Assembly (NCBI GenBank): GCA_003427395.1
Contig: BFEA01000208.1
Location: 1,041,510 to 1,074,866, forward strand
Direction of reading: 5' to 3'
Source of the DNA: Chara braunii
Taxonomy: Eukaryota > Streptophyta > Charophyceae > Charales > Characeae
Length of the DNA stretch: 33,357 nucleotides
Within the stretch, counting starts at the first letter, position 1. Each line of letters begins with the position of its first letter. The notes under the pieces are model-generated. The model did no database searches and was not told the DNA's origin. It saw nothing but the letters and a program-made list of their open reading frames with translations. The position numbers and the translations under genes were made by a program. Positions 10,312 through 19,446 of this stretch are shown here, piece after piece.

Positions 10312-10526
10312 CTTCTTTCCTCTGCCGTAACAACTTCACCTTCCACTGAGGAGGATGAAATCTCCATTGCTTTGTTATGATTTTTCTCATGTTTCTGACG
10401 AACTGCCATCACTATTCTCACTGGTGTATGCAGCTGCCGTGATACCATCTGACGCATCGCCCCTCTGATCATCAGTGTTGAATCCATCATCCTATGGCTA
10501 CACCGGCGATGAACTATTCTCGGCAT
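10312..10526 (-). pseudogene. ORF1 start segment upstream of the MITE
   Basis: It begins at an ATG (10526-10524) and encodes a basic, His and Arg rich N-terminus. The frame runs into the MITE at the run of A residues. Removing the MITE together with one copy of the flanking AAAA (333 bp, a multiple of three) joins this segment in frame to the 9978 segment. That supports a single original gene and places the MITE insertion after the LINE. The start codon choice is only the first ATG in frame. Confidence 0.5.
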
Positions 10527-11639
10527 TTGACCGGCTGTGATCAGTGAATAGAAGACAACTTTACCACGCTAGTCGATCTGTTTTTGTTCTGTTTTGTTCA
10601 ATTTATGTTATTATTAATTATTACTAATTAGCCAATCAGTCTGTGTTTTGCCTAAACAAGTAATGATAATAAATATTACAATACTCATTAATTGATTGTT
10701 TGATCTCAAAATTTGTTTCACAAAGGACTGGCTGTGTTTCAATCAGAGGGTCAAAGTTAAGGTAATGGCCAGGTAAAGGAATGGGTGAAACGAGGAAACA
10801 TCACCGCTGAAATACTTTGTGTCAATCCTTGCTGGCTGCTGATCATTCGTCACCCACAATTCCTCTTGAGAACGTGCCAATTACCCTCCCTTTCTTCTTG
10901 TCCACCCCTCCCTGTAGCTGCTTCTGATGGCCTGTGATTGATCCTCCAGTAGATGCGCAAAACACCACCTCCCTCCACTCCACCGACTCCACCGGCTACA
11001 CTCTCGCCACGGTTGGGCCACCTCCCTCCACCAGCTCCACTCTCTCAATGGGTGAACCGTACCTTGAACGCCTCGTGTTTTTCGTGGCTGAACCCGATGG
11101 GTTATGCTCCTAGATGGAACTCTGCTCTTTCTCTGTTGCCCCAATGCAGCTGCCGCTATTGCTTTGTGTTTGACCTTCCAGTAACTACGCAAAACATCAC
11201 CTCCCCCACTCCACCGGCTCCACCGGCCCCACTCTTTCCACAGGTGGACCACCTCCCTCCGCCACGCTATTGCCACTTGATTGACCCTCCAATTACATGC
11301 CCCCTGGAGTAGACACAGGCTGGATGCACAATGCTCCACTCCCTCCACTCCACTGGCTCCTCTCTCTCCACTAGTGGACAGCGAAGGCACCGTGATCGCC
11401 GCAAGCCTGTCTTGGCTGATCACGGTGGACGATGCTACTGGATGGGGCCTTGCTTTTCTGAACAAAAGACCAGTCACATTAGACACGTGTCCTTCGTCCT
11501 TATGAGGCATATCCGACGCTCGGCGCGCAATCCATCACTACGCATTCACACGCGTCCGAAAGGATCCGGTGCGGGCGCCTCGAACAAGTTAGCGCACGTC
11601 TGTCTCGCCCCAGAAGCCTGGCAAACCTTGTTGGGGGAT
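10527..11639. other. Spacer between two head-to-head LINEs
   Basis: Contains AT-rich sequence (about 10560-10720), unassigned sequence, and the 233-bp tandem repeat described separately. Long open frames over the repeat are Pro/Ser/Thr or Trp/Arg/Ser rich translations of the repeat and I do not regard them as genes. The 5' untranslated regions and promoters of both LINEs could lie here, but no motif decides it. Confidence 0.45.
10937..11392. repeat. Degenerate tandem repeat, about 233-bp period
   Basis: TTGATCCTCCAGTAGATGCG (10937) followed by CGCAAAACACCACCTCCC recurs near 11169 with CGCAAAACATCACCTCCC, a spacing of 233 bp between the CGCAAAAC cores (10956 and 11189). A third, shorter copy begins near 11279. 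Each unit contains CTCCACTCCACCG(A/G)CTCCACCGG. The units are rich in CCTCC and CCACC. Confidence 0.7.
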
Positions 11640-11748
11640 GGTGCCTCGACCACGTCAATCAAGACGTGTAAGAGTACATCGATGTCACAATCAATGAAGA
11701 GGAGAGCTGCATCGAAGAACGGTTGAGGAGGATTTCCTCAAGACTACT

Positions 11749-13373
11749 ATGGGTGTAGCCATCCTCTTCCAAGGGGAAGCCAAGAACGTGACGAACGATA
11801 AGAAGATATACTTGATCCGCTCGCTGGAAAACGCCTTGCTGTCTGCGGATAAGTTGATGACACACAGAAGGTTAACACACACTAAAAGTAAGGCACAGTT
11901 AACATACATAGCCAAAGTCCCAGAAATTGTTGAGTGGATGATTAACAAAGGAATGGAAAAATTTGTGGATAAGAATAAGACGTACATAATTCTATTCAGA
12001 CCGTGGATGGCCCGAGCAGAATGGGTACAGCAGAGAGAGGAGGAGAAAAAAAATGTATACTGGGTCATGGCACTCAGATTCTCAATCAATCATTGTTTTA
12101 TATCAAGTCAGGTATAGAGAAGGTCATGGGCAAAGTGCTCAAGGAATTCCACCCAGTAAAGTTGAGTCAACGATCCAATAGATCCACAACTGGGTAACCT
12201 TAAATATAAGTTACACACTGATGCAAAGGTCAAGTATGTGAGATCTCTGAAAGTGCGGACGGGGAGAGAGTTCCTGTTTGGCGATCTGGTGAACAGTAAG
12301 ACCCCCTGGTGCAGTGGGTGTAAACGTTATCTCAGGTTACCGGATGAATGCATCTGCACAGAGGGTCCTACTACATCAGAGCAGCGGTCGTCTACTCCTA
12401 CAAGCAGCTGGCAGGGAATCCCTGCAAATCCTGGACTTGGTCAGGGGACGATCCCCCCCATCGGTTCTATACCTTCTCCATCCTTTCAGTCTGTACCAGT
12501 AGGCAGAAGACCTGCTCAGAAGGACAAAAGGCAGCCGACGCAGCCAATTCATTGGCTCAACCCTCTGCTTCAACCCCAGGCGAAGGAAAGCAGACGGAAG
12601 CAACCTTCGTGCAGTATGTCTCTACCGCAGGACAGAGGTTAAGAGGGCCAAGGCAGGCAGGGACAGTACACCCCTTCCCGCCTGGGTCCTCTCACCTCCA
12701 CCACCCCAATAGGTGCCACTGCGAGTGGAAACAAGTCTGCCCGGTTCGTAAAGATTCAACAATGGAAATGAATGGGTGGGGACAGTGACAGAAGGCCCCA
12801 CTTGGCAGTGGGAAAGGGATGCACTGAACCCACAATCAAGGACCCATCTGCACCTCCCCGCCGGCCTCCGTGGTTCCAACAAGGACCACAAGAGTTGAAG
12901 CTGTCCCTGCTGCACCTGCCTGAGAGGCTGCCGCCGCCATGGTCATCGAAAAGAAAACCAGAAACGATTCCCCAAAAAGAATGCGACCTCAGACATTTGG
13001 TGAGGATGGTAATCCAGACGCCACGGGGGAAAAGCTTAACGCAGCAGGGGGAACAGCAACAGGCACCTCCGTGGCTATGCCAATTCTCTTCAAGAATACC
13101 AACCAAGGTCCCTACCTTCTACTTCAGGTGAATGAACACAGGGGATACAACATTCCCTACGCCTCACTGTCTTCCCCGCCAGACCCAATGACTCTGCTGA
13201 ACCTGGGGGCAAACCTCGTACAGGGGAGGTTTGCTGTCAGACCCATCCCCAACCACCCATTGGTCAGCTTTAACAAGATTGGCGCTTCTGGGAAGATTTA
13301 CCCAGTAAGTGCCCTGTGCTTGGACTGTGTGGCTATTCCCGGAGTCGACCCACAGACCGGGAAAGGGTTTTAG
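11749..13373 (+). pseudogene. LINE ORF1-like region, multiply frameshifted
   Basis: The reading frame can be followed through several pieces: 11749-12117, about 12100-12197, 12238-12400, 12348-12788, 12772-12940 and 12939-13373. The NVYWVMALRFS stretch near 12050 occupies the same place relative to the cysteine cluster as YWVEFRHI does in the minus-strand LINE at about 8740, suggesting related ORF1 proteins. At 12310-12351 there is WCSGCKRYLRLPDECIC, a Cys cluster without the His of a CCHC knuckle. The C-terminal piece includes AVRPIPNHPLVSFNKIG. Assignment as ORF1 rests on position ahead of the endonuclease and on this parallel, not on a clear domain. Confidence 0.5.
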
Positions 13374-13622
13374 CACCAGTAAGTTGGTTCAAGGTGAGCA
13401 GCGAGGAACGACAGATTCCCGTTCTCGGCAATGCTATACGCGGGGAGATAATAACGGAGGTAAATGATGTTTTGAAGCCTGACAAAAATATTTCCTCTCA
13501 TCCCTTTGCAGAAGCACTCAAGGTGTCGTGGGACCCGGCGTCTATGTAGCTCACTGACATGTCACAAGGAGGCATCCAACATTCGGCGCCATCCGTAATC
13601 ACGGATGGGCTCTAGTGTGTGA
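13374..13622 (+). other. ORF1-ORF2 junction of the LINE
   Basis: A short open frame (about 13380-13549) continues ORF1-like sequence, then a gap of about 70 bp leads to the endonuclease frame, which opens at 13623 after a TGA at 13620-13622. No start codon for ORF2 can be fixed. Confidence 0.35.
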
Positions 13623-13969
13623 GTCACCTCGTGGAATGTCAGTGGACTCGTCGACGGGAACGGTAAGCACAAACGTGTCAGACTTAAAGCGTGTATTCAC
13701 CAGGCTAAGGCAAAAACAATTCTACTGCAGGAAACCAAGCTGGACGCGGAACGTCTGAGAGAGTTGGGAGACTGGTGGTCGGGCCCACAGGTCTGGTCCC
13801 CAGCAATGGGAACCAGAGGGGGAGTGACCATTCTCATCAACAATTCTCTCAGCAGGTCTGTCTCAGATATAGAGACCGACACAAGGGGCCGTTGGGCTAA
13901 GGTCTCTATTACAGTGGGTAGCCAAACCTGGTGCATACTCTCAGTAAATGCACCATCTGACCACACCAA
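13623..13969 (+). pseudogene. LINE endonuclease, N-terminal half
   Basis: The frame reads TSWNVSGL (the Asn of the metal-binding site in the exonuclease-endonuclease-phosphatase family), then LLQETKLD at about 13719-13742 (the catalytic Glu), then GTRGGVTILIN (13808-13840), a hallmark of LINE endonucleases. It continues to SVNAPSDHTN and is cut by the foldback element at about 13968. In an active LINE this domain nicks target DNA to prime reverse transcription. The missing half resumes after 15510. Confidence 0.8.
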
Positions 13970-14264
13970 CTGTGCCTGTGACCGCTGCACAGTTCAGAAT
14001 TCGCAGAAATAACAGTCCACTGCAAGATTGGGCCGTGAGCAGTTCGAAACAGCAAAAGAAACAGTGAACTGCGCGGTAGACGGCCTACCGGTTCGATAAA
14101 AGGCAAGAACGGGAGGTGGCCTGGGCTAACAGGTACCAGTAGCAGGCCCTCCCGTTTTTTTTGTTTTTTCTTTTTGCCTTTTTGGCTTCTGGCGGGACTG
14201 GGTTCAAGCTGGAAAACCATCCCACTTTGTCATTAAGTGCCCCGCAGCACCCGCCCCATTTTCT

Positions 14265-14284
14265 CTCTCTCTCTCTCTCTCTGT

Positions 14285-14315
<31 letters not shown>

Positions 14316-14420
14316 CGCTGATCGGCACACCAAAGTGCGAATGTATCTGGTCCATTCTTTCCGCCAGATACATTCACACCTCATTTTTTTCTGGACATGC
14401 TAATTTTCTGTGCGTCGTTC

Positions 14421-14482
<62 letters not shown>

Positions 14483-14573
14483 ACCTCTCTCTCTCTCTCG
14501 CTCGTCGCCGCCCACTCCCGCTCCGGCTCGCGCTCTCGCTGCTGCCGGCTGCCCGCCTACGCCTGCTGCCTCC

Positions 14574-14615
<42 letters not shown>

Positions 14616-14620
14616 AGCAA

Positions 14621-14654
<34 letters not shown>

Positions 14655-14664
14655 AAACGAAAAA
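14265..14664. repeat. (CT)n, (GT)n and (CA)n microsatellites, left arm
   Basis: (CT)n at about 14265-14281, (GT)n at 14282-14315, a long (CT)n at about 14428-14478, further CT at 14486-14498 and 14574-14598, and (CA)n to about 14655. Their complements occur in mirrored order in the right arm. Confidence 0.85.
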
Positions 14665-14839
14665 AAAAGTGGCAGTGTATATTTCCAGTTTCTGGGCCAA
14701 GATCCATTCCGATTTTGCTCAGCCTATAGATAGATGGCGGCTGTCATGGAGCCGCCATCTATCTATAGGCTGAGCAAAATCGGAATGGATCTTGGCCCAG
14801 AAACTGGAAATATACACTGCCACTTTCTTTTTTTTCGTT

Positions 14840-14861
14840 TGTGTGTGTGTGTGCGTGTGCT

Positions 14862-14917
<56 letters not shown>

Positions 14918-15002
14918 CAGGAGTAGGCGGGCTAGGGGCCAGCAGCGAGAGCGCGAGGGGGAGCGGGAGTGGGCGGCGAAGAGAGAGAGGGAGTGGGCGG
15001 CG

Positions 15003-15064
<62 letters not shown>

Positions 15065-15182
15065 GAAAGATCAAGAGAAGATATGCGTGTCCAAGAAAAA
15101 AAAAGATACATACGCACTTTGCGGAAAGAATGGACCAGATACATTCGCACTTCGGTGTGCCGAGCAGCAGACACAGAGAGAG

Positions 15183-15233
<51 letters not shown>
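14840..15233. repeat. (GT)n and (GA)n microsatellites, right arm
   Basis: (GT)n at about 14840-14880, (GA)n at 14881-14911, a long (GA)n at about 15006-15059 and another at about 15173-15233. They mirror the left-arm tracts, but the tract lengths differ between arms, as expected from replication slippage after arm formation. Confidence 0.85.
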
Positions 15234-15236
<3 letters not shown>

Positions 15237-15509
15237 GGGCGGGACGTACTGACAAAGTGGGATCGTTTTTTCCCGCCAGAAGCCAAAAAGGGGGAAAAAA
15301 AAAGAAAAAGGGGAGGGCCTGCTACGGGTACCTGTTAGCACAGGCCACCTCCCGTTTTTGCCCATTATCGAACCTGTATTATCGAAACAGTAGGCCGTCT
15401 AACGCACAGTCCACTGTTTTTTTTGCTGTTTCGAACTGCTCACGGCCCAATCTTGCAGTGGACTGTTATTTCTGCGAATTCTGAACTGTGCAGCGGTCAC
15501 AGGCGCAGT

Positions 15510-15910
15510 TTTTTCAAGTTTTTTTCTGTCACTGCAGACTGTCATCCCAGCTACTGAGTACCTGTTTGTAGGGGGTGACTGGAACACAGTCATCAATGAA
15601 ATGCTGGAATGCGGATTATACGACCCTTTCTCTCACCCCGCAGAATCTATGGCGATCAATGAACTAATGAACTAATGCTGGAATGCGGATTATACGACCC
15701 TTTCTGTAGCCAGCACCCAACTGACAGAGCTTACACATGGATATCATCTAGCTCCGACCGTCAACTCCCAGTTGCGGACTGCAGACTCGATGCTATCATG
15801 GCTAACGACCAGGTTATGCCTTTGGTGTCCAAGTCTGAAATTATCTTCGACCCCTTGTCTGACCAACAGACCGGTATCTCTAATAATCATCATCGGAGCG
15901 AAAGTTGAAA
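15510..15910 (+). pseudogene. LINE endonuclease, C-terminal half
   Basis: Downstream of the foldback the coding resumes with LQTVIPATEYLFVGGDWNTVIN. GGDWN (15571-15585) is the Asp/Asn motif of the endonuclease active site. A TAA ends this frame near 15673. The adjoining frame carries HPTDRAYTWISSSSDRQ and RLDAIMANDQVM, the conserved TWxS...RLD region. A 31-bp sequence is present twice here (15601 and 15675), which displaces the frame. The T run at 15509-15514 is also one base off frame relative to the upstream half. Confidence 0.75.
15601..15705 (+). repeat. 31-bp direct repeat, period 74
   Basis: ATGCTGGAATGCGGATTATA followed by CGACCCTTTCT occurs at 15601-15631 and again at 15675-15705 with no visible difference. 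Only the second copy fits the endonuclease reading context; the first looks like a copy placed over the original sequence. Confidence 0.85.
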
Positions 15911-16090
15911 AAGGTCGCGGCATGTTCAAACTCAACCTGCAGCGAATGGAGGACCCAAATATGGTGGAGTGGGTTCACCCCTCCCAGGGTGACTGGTTGG
16001 ATAAAGGCATATACTTGATGTCCGCCTTTCTCCAGAGTCCAAACCATTTCGAGGGTCAAAGCACTAAACAGGAGATATGAAATAGTAAAG

Positions 16091-16720
16091 TTGAGAAGGA
16101 ATATCGAAATGGCCGAAAGTAAAATGGGATTTCATTCCTTCTCAGACAACTACTGGGCACTCAGAAGATCACAGTGGATACACGAATGGCAAGACATAGT
16201 TGAAATAAACAGACATGAGTCTTGCTCTAGATTCTGCCTTATGGACTCCATCCTATCCAAGGATTGGATGAGCAGTAAGACACTCACGATACGGCAGGAA
16301 GGGAGCGGCACAACCACAAACCTGGTACACCCTTTCAACCCCTCTGCCCCCAGGGCTAGGGACTCTTTAACAATTTGCGACTATGTAAAAAAAAAATACG
16401 AAAAAAGATTAACTACAGAGAAAGGTACTTCTGATCCACTGGTCCCCACGGAGATGGAACGTATGCTCTGGGATTCAACTCGACGGCTGATGTCTGCTAC
16501 AGAAGAAGAGTCCTTGGATCAACCCATCACCTTCACGGAACTGACTTCGGCAATGAAGAGTATGGGCAGAGGCAAATGCCCTGGCCCGGATGGCTTTCCG
16601 GTCGAATTCTTTGATAAATTTTGGTCATTGATCCGGCCTGACTTGCTCAGGGTATTTAATAATGTATTAAGGGGTAACAAATTGGGCGACCGTACCACAG
16701 AGGGCGTAATTACTCTATAA
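16091..16720 (+). pseudogene. LINE reverse transcriptase, N-terminal part
   Basis: About 210 codons lead into the RT domain. The linker includes IHEWQDIVEINRHE. The RT entry motif is MGRGKCPGPDGFPVEFF (about 16561-16611), the highly conserved start of LINE RT fingers, followed by FWSLIRPDLLRVFNNVL. It ends at a TAA at 16718-16720; the homologous coding continues in another frame (PISLLNVAGKIMAKTLA around 16755-16800). Confidence 0.85.
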
Positions 16721-17385
16721 GAAAGAGGAGAGATCATATGTCTGGAATTACTGTCCAATCTCTCTCCTTAATGTGGCAGGCAAAATCATGGCCAAAACTT
16801 TGGCCAGGCGGCTACCACCCTTCACTGTAGACTAGTTAATCCCAACCAGTCGGGTTTTATTCCAAGCAGACTGGTATTAGACTATGTTTTAGTTATCTCC
16901 CAAGCTATAGATATGATTAACTACACCAGGGCCAACACAACCATTGACTTCGAGAAACCTTTTGATCGGGTTAATTTGAAGTTTGTACAAGAGGTCCTAG
17001 AGAGAATAGGGCTGGGCACCTGTTTCAGAAGATGGGTGAACGCCCTGTACCGCAGCTCCCAAGGCAGAATAATAGCCAATGGCTTTACCTCAGACTCATT
17101 CACGGTATCTAGGTCCCTGAGACAGGGGTGTCCCTTGGCACCTTCACTGTTCGTAATTCAACTTGAGGTTTTGCTCACATGATCAGTTCCCACAGCGAGT
17201 ACAGAGGTCTAAGGGTCAGCCCCAACTTCGAGCTCAAGGTGTCGGCCCTTGCAGACGACCTCTCAGCTATAACAGAAAATTCACGGGCCTCCCTACAGGC
17301 CCTGCAGCAATGCTTAACTGTCTATGAGACTGCGTTGGAAATGAAGATCAGTTGGAATAATCAGAACAGATGTGAACACGCCTAG
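16721..17385 (+). pseudogene. LINE reverse transcriptase, catalytic core, broken
   Basis: The core is spread over at least three frames. It includes the NVAGKIMAKTLARRL motif, FIPSRL-type sequence near 16860, TIDFEKPFDRV (first catalytic Asp at about 16945; the family usually has DFEKAFD), SRSLRQGCPLAPSLF (about 17107-17151), and LADDLSAI (17251-17259), which corresponds to the FADD/YADD catalytic box. The Asp pair survives. The end at 17385 lacks the downstream thumb and C-terminal Cys motif. It cannot make an active enzyme. Confidence 0.8.
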
Positions 17386-18145
17386 CACCTAGCGCTAACC
17401 TGCGCTGCGGATCAACCGGTGAGGCCCGGCGGCACTCCGTAGACTGGGGCAGTGGCATCGCTGCCGTAGCTGTTCCTGGTTATCCTACTGCCTGTCTGGT
17501 TGTTTTGACCAGACGACGGTGCACTTTCCACCTGGCATGTCGGGAGACAGCACGTGGGTGTGTGGCATTTTTTTTTTCTGCATTGATCTGACGATGCCTT
17601 CTACAAACGAGCGAGATGGCTTCAATTTATTTATTTATTTATTTTTTTGAAAAACTAGCCCCTAAGGTGTTAGTGGTGCTGATAAAGGCAGACACCACTA
17701 CCACCCCGGGGCCGGCTCCATCTATTGGTGGGGAGCGTCACCTGCTGGAAAGCGGGTCCAGCGTCCCATTAACATCTGATGAATTTAACAGAGTGTTCCT
17801 GCCAGCATTGATTTCCCTGACATGCAGGGGATTGACTGAGCAGGGGATTTGGGGTAAGGGAGGGACCTCTTCACCTCAGGGTTGGCGCCAAATACTAACA
17901 TTCTCCTGCTGGTTCCTCCCTCCTCCTATCGTACCCTGAAAACCAGGAATACCTAAGACTGCAAGCTGGTTCCTCCCACCTCCTATTGTACCCTGAAAAC
18001 CAGGAATACCTAAGACTGCAAGCCTTACCCCTAGCCTTTGGCCATTCTTTCTTGCCTTCAATCCCTTCCATATCCATACCATTCTAAGTCAACTATACAG
18101 TTTGAGGGGGGGGGGAAGGGATCCGGAAACTCTTGGGCGGGTTTC
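17386..18145. other. Unassigned spacer with a 57-bp duplication
   Basis: Moderately GC-rich sequence after the broken LINE, a small hairpin CTGTCTGG...CCAGACG near 17491, a T run at 17569 and a TTTA repeat near 17626-17646, then the 57-bp tandem duplication listed separately and a G run at about 18105. No gene is recognised. Confidence 0.5.
17909..18022. repeat. 57-bp tandem duplication
   Basis: CTGGTTCCTCCCTCCTCCTA at 17909 is repeated at 17966 (CTGGTTCCTCCCACCTCCTA). The remaining bases of the unit are almost identical, with two differences by eye. Because 57 is divisible by three, the minus-strand open frame repeats a 19-residue Gly-rich unit, but I do not take that frame as a gene. Confidence 0.85.
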
Positions 18146-18594
18146 ATGGGGATTGCTGTGTCTATGGCTTTGATAACTGAATTACAACAGGGTGCGGATG
18201 AGTGGTTGTCGACCATTCAGGAGGGTTGCGCTCGCTTGCGAAGTATCGTGGAGGCTCTGTCCGGAGGGGAAGGGATTGGCATGAGGTCGAAGGGGGGGCG
18301 GCTGTGCTGATTCCATGGAGGGAGGACACGATGCAGAGTATGTTGGACGTCATCTGGGAATTAGAGGAGGGGCTGGCTCCTCAACTGGATGAATTCATCA
18401 ACTGGCGGCAAGCAGAGACTCTGATGCAGCGTTGCTATGACATCTTCAAGGAAGGGCGGGATCTGTGCGAGGCCTGGGTGGCGAGAGCGCTGATGCTAAT
18501 TACTGAGTGCGATCACACGCGCAACTGGGGGGATCGACAACCGCCACTTGAGGAAGGCCATACGACAGAGGCGCAGGCAGCTACGAAGGCATCA

Positions 18595-18860
18595 ACGACA
18601 ACAACAATAACAACAATACCTACTGTAACAACAACAACAACACTAACATCAACAACTACAAAATTAACATTAACAACGACGACAACCGCAGCTATAACGA
18701 CCATAATGATTGCACTATCGCCTATGACAAACATTCTCATCGGCACAACACCAACAGTGGTGCCGGTAGTGGCGACAGCAACAGAGGCAACAACAACAAC
18801 AACAAAAGTGACAACAACATCAATAACAACAACAACAACGACGACAACAACGACGACAGC
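18595..18860 (+). repeat. ACA/AAC trinucleotide-rich tract
   Basis: Interrupted (ACA)n/(AAC)n sequence. In the frame of the upstream helical segment it encodes mostly Thr; in another frame it encodes Asn/Asp/Gly-rich sequence with varied residues. The same character resumes after the chromovirus (AACAACAACTACAATGAC near 29299), showing that the retroelement landed inside this tract's locus. Confidence 0.75.
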
Positions 18861-18907
18861 ACCCATGCTGGTGGCTGCGGCAACAACTTGCTTACAGCGG
18901 GAGAAAA

Positions 18908-18912
18908 CAAGG
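18908..18912 (+). repeat. Target-site duplication CAAGG, left
   Basis: CAAGG lies directly before the TG of the 5' LTR and recurs directly after the CA of the 3' LTR at 29287-29291. A 5-bp duplication is usual for Ty3/Gypsy integration. Confidence 0.9.
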
Positions 18913-19273
18913 TGCAGTGGGCCTTCATCTGCCCTGGCCCACAGCCAGGGCTTATTTGGCTATTTGCCAGTTCGGCCTGTGGGACCAGGTCGTGGCCTGA
19001 CCCCACAGGCCGTGTGGTTATTCAGTCCAGTCCAGTCCTGCCCGGTACCACTGTCGGTACCAGGCCAGTCCAGTGCAGTCTAGTCAGTCCGCTGGGGTTA
19101 TACCCCAGCTGCAGTTTGTTTTGTGACTCATTCTTCATTTGCACAGATTGGAGTACGTGCGTGTTGAGTCTGCGTTGGAGCTGCGCTGTCCCTTCCAGTT
19201 CCATCTCCATCTTCCCCATCCTCATCCCTTCGTCTTGATCCTGACGGACCGCCATCCCGGCGGGTCCGTCACA
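18913..19273 (+). repeat. 5' LTR
   Basis: Starts TGCAGTGGGCC and ends CCGTCACA. It contains strong dyads: GCCCTGGC/GCCAGGGC (18931-18951), an 11-bp stem CGGCCTGTGGG with CCCACAGGCCG (18973-19012), GGTACC...GGTACC, and CTGGGG...CCCCAG. It also has CAGTCCAGTCCAGTCC repeats and a TGACTCA site. No clear TATA box is seen, so the transcription start is not assigned. Confidence 0.95.
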
Positions 19274-19274
19274 C

Positions 19275-19286
19275 TGGTATCAGAGC
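19275..19286 (+). promoter_or_regulatory. Primer-binding site for initiator Met-tRNA
   Basis: TGGTATCAGAGC starts two bases after the end of the 5' LTR. This 12-mer is the classic complement of the 3' end of plant initiator methionine tRNA and would prime minus-strand synthesis. Confidence 0.92.
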
Positions 19287-19446
19287 AGGCTGTCCTCCCT
19301 GCTCCTCTCCCCCACCCACCCCACCTATCAGTTGCCACGCGGCTTGAGCAAAAAAAAAAAACGCTTGCCACTTTTCTTTGGTAATGATACCGGTGCACTC
19401 TTTCGATCGTAACTTCTGCACCGGTGGTCCAAATTTATTGACCTTT

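Larger units (their letters stand above)
6522..10526 (-). mobile_element. LINE-type retroelement remnant (ORF1 only), minus strand
   Basis: One long coding region of roughly 3.67 kb, excluding a 333-bp insertion and its duplicated A run, can be followed down the minus strand from 10526 to 6522 by changing frame at homopolymers. It encodes a large low-complexity protein with a central nucleic-acid-binding part and a zinc knuckle. This architecture fits ORF1 of plant L1-like LINEs (DUF4283-like region followed by a CCHC knuckle). No endonuclease or reverse transcriptase follows on this strand, so ORF2 has been lost or was never part of this copy. Loss of the 3' side is unusual, because LINE insertions normally lose the 5' side; deletion or recombination is implied. 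It stands head-to-head with the plus-strand LINE starting near 11640. Confidence 0.6.
13968..15510. mobile_element. 1.54-kb foldback element with microsatellite arms
   Basis: The two arms are inverted copies of about 750 bp. The left arm starts AACTGTGCCTGTGACCGCTG; read from the right edge the other starts AACTGCGCCTGTGACCGCTG. Both arms contain in order CAAGATTGGGCCGTGAGC, GACGGCCTAC, GGCAGGCCCTCCC-type sequence, (CT)n/(GA)n, (GT)n/(CA)n and GTATATTTCCAGTTTCTGGG. The turn is at about 14745 in GATGGCGGCTGTCATGGAGCC. The terminal segment is itself a small dyad (CTGTGC...GCACAG). It splits the LINE endonuclease. There is no real coding capacity: the long open frames within are translations of dinucleotide repeats. 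The exact target duplication is unclear. Confidence 0.88.
11640..17385 (+). mobile_element. L1-like LINE remnant (ORF1, endonuclease, RT), plus strand
   Basis: The order on the plus strand is an ORF1-like zinc-knuckle region (about 11749-13373), an apurinic-type endonuclease (13623-15910, split by a foldback element), and a reverse transcriptase (16091-17385). This is the canonical order of a plant-type L1 LINE. Every part is broken by frameshifts or stops. The RT ends at 17385 without its C-terminal thumb or any poly(A) tail, so the 3' end is missing or has been replaced. The 5' boundary is a guess. Confidence 0.75.
18146..18912 (+). pseudogene. Unrecognised ORF split by the Gypsy insertion
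   Basis: From an ATG at 18146 the frame encodes a helical segment (MALITELQQGADEWLST and LRSIVEALSGG). A G7 run at 18292-18298 then shifts to the next frame, which encodes another helical segment (DVIWELEEGLAPQLDEF, LMQRCYDIFKEGRD, WVARALMLITECDHT). After this comes a low-complexity tail from ACA/AAC-type repeats at about 18595-18860, read as poly-Thr in this frame. The chromovirus sits at 18913. Joining its two flanks across one CAAGG keeps the frame open for 14 more codons to a TAG at 29334-29336. The helix-rich part looks like real protein, but I do not recognise the family. Confidence 0.45.

Noticed and set aside
10881-11510. Trp/Arg/Ser-rich minus-strand frame of about 209 codons
   Set aside because: It spans the 233-bp tandem repeat and only translates the repeat units; there is no recognised domain.
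14237-15365. Several long open frames (100-200 codons) of Ser-Leu, Arg-Glu and Cys-Val repeats
   Set aside because: They are translations of CT/GA and GT/CA dinucleotide tracts in a palindromic element; dinucleotide repeats lack stops in every frame.
18513-18866. Val-rich minus-strand open frame of about 117 codons
   Set aside because: It is the antisense reading of the ACA/AAC repeat tract and has no other support.
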